64,000 nucleotides of DNA. Origin: Apoda limacodes. Taxonomy: Eukaryota; Arthropoda; Insecta; Lepidoptera; Limacodidae. The DNA lies in assembly GCA_946406115.1 (NCBI GenBank), contig OX291547.1, forward strand, positions 16,435,001-16,499,000, given 5' to 3'. This document shows, in pieces, positions 60,706-64,000 of the stretch; the first letter of the stretch is position 1; every line of letters starts with the position of its first letter. A program made the translations under genes and the position numbers. Under the pieces are notes generated by a model, which saw nothing but the letters and a program-made list of their open reading frames with translations, made no database searches and was not told the origin of the DNA.

Positions 60706-60888
60706 ACGATCATATGGTAGAGAACGGCTTTGACACCTCTAGGACGTTCTAGAAAGTTGTAAAACTTGGACTGCAGGCGGCGGTAGCGCGCGTCGCGTCG
60801 CGTGGCGCGGTAGCTGAGCGGCTTGCCCAGCAGCGACATCCGCGGCGCCGCCAACCGGTTACCGCCGCGCTTGCGCTCTCGTGCTTCG
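60706..60888 (-). CDS. KCNQ: KCNQ channel exon: N-terminal cytoplasmic segment to start of S1
   Basis: First recognisable coding exon of a Kv7/KCNQ voltage-gated potassium channel (tetrameric plasma-membrane channel carrying M-type current). The minus strand reads about 60 residues, beginning EARERKRGG, then [10 protein letters not shown], an Arg-rich stretch, [14 protein letters not shown] and ending YHMIV. The block [10 protein letters not shown] just before S1 is a hallmark of the family. It is bounded by an acceptor (ggttgtttcag) and a donor (GTAAGT); it begins with the last base of a split codon and ends in GT, which joins the A of the next exon to make Val. Local GC content is far above the surroundings. 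[10 protein letters not shown] contains an in-frame Met and could be a start, but the frame is open through to the acceptor, so an upstream coding exon outside the window is equally possible. The exact N-terminus is unresolved. Confidence 0.9.
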
Positions 60889-63800
60889 CTGAAACAACCA
60901 ATATTTGTGTAAGATCGTTTTCATACTAATAGCACAGCCTTAACAATAATTTCATTCAGCCGGCCATCGAATGTGTCTAGACATAGCACACCCAACTACC
61001 CTAATCCGTCACATATTAATAGTCGGCTGCTGTCCAGCCAGTTATACATTTTATCGTGGTTCTATGACTCTCTCGACGTTATCGGATTTATCAAAGGCGG
61101 TGTGTTTAGGCTGTGCAAACTTTTTAGAACAAAGACCCAGATAACAATGATTGTTTCTTTTGAAAGCCAAAAAATATTACAAGAACCCTGTAGAACCAGG
61201 CACACTGATTAAAGCATAGCTATAGGTATCTAAGCACTAAACGGCATTAGTACACTCGAACTGCAAAAGCTGACAATTACGCTTTTAAATAAATAATGTT
61301 GATGTTTACATAATATACACAATTTTAATACTGAAATAACAGTAACAATTACAATGCTATTTTTACATTTATTTTGCCTGTATATTGACTCTATTAAGCA
61401 CCCTGGCAACAATATTGTTATGTTGCGAGCGTTAATGTGGTATACAGGTCGGTGTTGTACAGCATTTAGCAATTAATAGTACTGTCCGCTACAATATAGC
61501 ATTTTTGTGGAACTAAAAGTAGGTATATTCTGAATTAACGACCTCAAATATACCCATAAAATGCCTGCATTTTAAAAAAGAACATGTGAACTACAATGAT
61601 GCAATCATTTATTCTGTGACTTCAATTAACAAAGATATAATGCGTTTTGCGGCACATAGTTGTAATTTTGCGGAGTTAATCAGCTTGTTACACATAATCT
61701 TTTAATATCGCTTATCTAGCCCATATAATTACTGTAAGTGAATTTATATGATGCTAATTTACTAAGGGAGTTCTATGAGATCCTGAAAGATGTTTTAACG
61801 CCCCGTACGTCGCAATGATAACAGTAACGAATAGACACTAGGACGTCAGATTTTGTAACAAGTGAGATTATAGGCTGTTTCCACGGATCCCTAAAAACCA
61901 ATTCCTATAGAGAGGTAGTGGTTTATTGGACACAACTGATTTGTGTACCGCGAGTGAATTTTTATACAGCCGATGGCATTTAATTGTGATTAATGCAGTG
62001 CACATTGGTTGTCCATTATCTTTTAGGTTCTAACCTACGTAATATAATATATTAACAATTTATTTTTGTTTATTTAACGAAAATAAAAACATCAGTTGAA
62101 TATGACACCTATTTTTACATACGTAAACAGCTTATTAAAAATATATACCTGTATCCGATATAGAGATTTCTAGCTTTTTTTTAAATATTATCAACTAATT
62201 TTATTCTATATGTTTAAGTAAACAGTCATATTTTGAAAGCGCGTGAAAATTTTAGTCTATTTCATATGGTATTTAACAATAAACTTGCTTTCCTAATCAA
62301 ATTTTACGGACGAGTAAGAAAAAAATCAAAGTTTAAATTTAGAAATTTTTTATTTGTTAAACGAAGAATGGATCCCGCACAAAAAATACCAAAATTCTAC
62401 ATAAACAGCTTTTTTTTTTTTTTTCTGATCTGACTATGCAGTTGGCTGTTGCAGCCATTACTGCTTCACCGGACTTTTGGGGCGAGACTCTGAAGGAGCC
62501 TCAGCCCATATAGCGCCCAACGCTCAAGGGCTTCCCGCGGGGGAAGCCTCGGCTTGGGTTGTCGCTCTCGGGGGCGTCCCTTCGACCGGCGTGAGTCTCG
62601 AACCCGAAGGTGAGTCACCGCCAGGAGGGGAGTTCCCCGTTATGCGGGTGCGGTTGCGATTGAGTGGGGGCGAGAAGCGCCCCGGCACTCTTTGATACCT
62701 AGTGTATCCTTGTGGTCGCCGACGAACCCGGGGACGTCAGCGTCGTGTTTGGAGGGAGGCCCTATTCGGGGAGGTCGTAGAGACTAATCTCGCTATCCGG
62801 ACAGCGAGATCGTCATCTGGGGACGATAGTACGTGCCGAGGCCGCCTAACAATAGTTTTACGACCGTGACCGGGTCGATCGGGGGGATGACTATAAACAG
62901 CGTTGCATAAGTTAGAGCAGTAAACATTCTTCTCAATTTTACCACAGTGAACGAAAATTCACACACTATAGAAGCGTTAATAAGATCCCGGTCTGTAGTT
63001 GATGCTGCAAATAGGTAATACCCACACTAATAATCAGCCAATGTTCAGCTTTGTGGGAGACATTTTAATGCTCAAATAAAGCTGATATAATGCAATTATA
63101 AACAGTTACTCAGGTAATAGCTGTTTAATTTGTGCCCAAATCAGAGTTATATCAGCTAAAACAGTGCTCCTAACGCTCTTATTCAGCAGGCTTGTTCAGC
63201 TAAAGATTCTATTGTAGAAAGTGGTTCAGCTGATATACTGCGGTTAAATTTTACTTGGGCTACTTATGACACACCGACGTTGCTTAGCTTTGAATATCGT
63301 TTCCAACATATAAATGTGTTATTGTTTCTGTTAATAATCTTAATTAACGCTAGATGTCGTTGATACGGAAATTTAAGATGGTAATGGCTCGTGCCCGTCT
63401 CACACTTACTAATCACTGCAAGTTTAAGGCTTTGGATGTATTACTGTTTTAAAGATAGATCAAAAACAACGAAAACTTGTTTCTCGTATCCCATACTTCC
63501 CTTAAATTTTTACTTATTATTTCTAGTTAGATAATCAGCCATTATAGCACATATTCTTATAAAATTTCAGGGTAGAAGCCTATTTCGGTCTAAAAGATAG
63601 AGGTGTTTAATACTAAATTGCAGCCCGTTCGTTATTGGAATATGTACTAAAAAGTTGGTCAAAATTGTGAGACAAACAGACAGACAGACTTACAGACGAC
63701 CTTTCAAAATAATTAGTTAATGTTTATTTATTATTTTAATTTTGTTTTTAATTTTTCCGCTAGAAACCAATTTGCAGATCTAATTAGATTCAAGTTCAAG

Positions 63801-64000
63801 GGTAGAAGACACGGTCGATGAAGTTCAAACCAGAAAGCTGCATTTGTCCTTCACTGCCTTACACCCATTTCATACTACATGGTTGCTTTTAAAAGTATTC
63901 AATTATTAAGGTCACCTTGTCCTACCATGAACGTTAATGAAAATATTTCTAAATCGATGTGCATTTCGTCATAGTCCATTCAAAGATAAAACTTACTAGC
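60889..64000 (-). other. Upstream intron or 5' flank of KCNQ
   Basis: Because the N-terminal exon starts at an acceptor in mid-codon, this stretch is most likely intron or an intron within the 5' region. No further channel exon was found. It contains one GC-rich dispersed repeat (62426-62889) and, near 63.04-63.25 kb, several copies of a CAGCTGATATA-like motif in both orientations that may mark another fold-back repeat. The rest is AT-rich and unremarkable. Confidence 0.6.
62426..62889 (+). repeat. GC-rich dispersed repeat, copy 2 (opposite orientation)
   Basis: Starts TGACTATGCAGTTGGCTG and ends GTGACCGGGTCGATCGGGGG. It is the reverse complement of 34707-35147 with substitutions and a few small gaps (for example CAAGGGCTTCCCGCGGGGGA). 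Contains a 72-codon open frame (62477-62695) that is not conserved as a frame in the other copy, so coding is doubtful. Confidence 0.8.

Noticed and set aside
62477..62695. 72-codon GC-rich ORF on the plus strand
   Set aside because: Lies in the GC-rich repeat; the frame is not preserved in the two other copies.

Overview
The window is animal genomic DNA, almost certainly from a moth or butterfly. It is AT-rich and intron-dominated, and most of it is transposable-element debris of kinds I associate with Lepidoptera: Helitron-like repeats ending in CTAG, tRNA-type SINEs, a repeat ending in GGAC microsatellite, many fold-back MITEs, and 5'-truncated LINEs with TTTGAC or AATTTG tails. No bacterial-style operons, CRISPR arrays, rRNA or convincing tRNA genes were seen.

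The only host gene I can support is a KCNQ-type (Kv7) voltage-gated potassium channel on the minus strand. Eight coding exons can be placed, in transcript order: 60706-60888 (N-terminus up to S1), 54369-54503 (S1-S2), 45181-45263 (S2-S3 linker), 42245-42420 (S3-S4), 18578-18706 (S5 and pore helix), 17797-17907 (selectivity filter and S6), 17520-17707 (end of S6 and the calmodulin-binding helix A) and 16386-16534 (proximal cytoplasmic tail). All splice junctions are GT-AG, all phases join, and together they encode about 384 residues. The extreme N-terminus (if any lies upstream of 60888) and the distal C-terminus (helices B-D, assembly domain, stop codon) are not visible; they probably lie beyond the right and left window edges respectively.

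Layout from left to right. 1-16385: downstream intron or flank, holding LINE fragments (a degenerate RT at about 3.7-4.8 kb and another at 10.9-11.7 kb inserted into an older element), a 64-bp minisatellite and a fold-back MITE. 16386-18706: the compact pore-to-tail exon cluster. 18707-42244: a 23.5-kb intron separating the voltage sensor from the pore, packed with Helitron-like copies, SINEs, hairpins and a 3-kb segmental duplication at 32.3-36.8 kb. 42245-45263: the S3-S4 and S2-S3 exons with a fold-back MITE between them. 45264-54368: an intron with a MITE-like element carrying TTA target duplications and a 988-bp element carrying an 8-bp target duplication. 54369-60888: the S1-S2 and N-terminal exons. 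60889-64000: upstream intron or flank with one GC-rich repeat copy.

The mobile-element fragments all look dead: frameshifted, truncated, or lacking catalytic residues. I did not find a novel multi-gene system. The most useful results are the full reconstruction of the channel exons, including an 83-bp exon with no long ORF, and several elements with clean insertion footprints.
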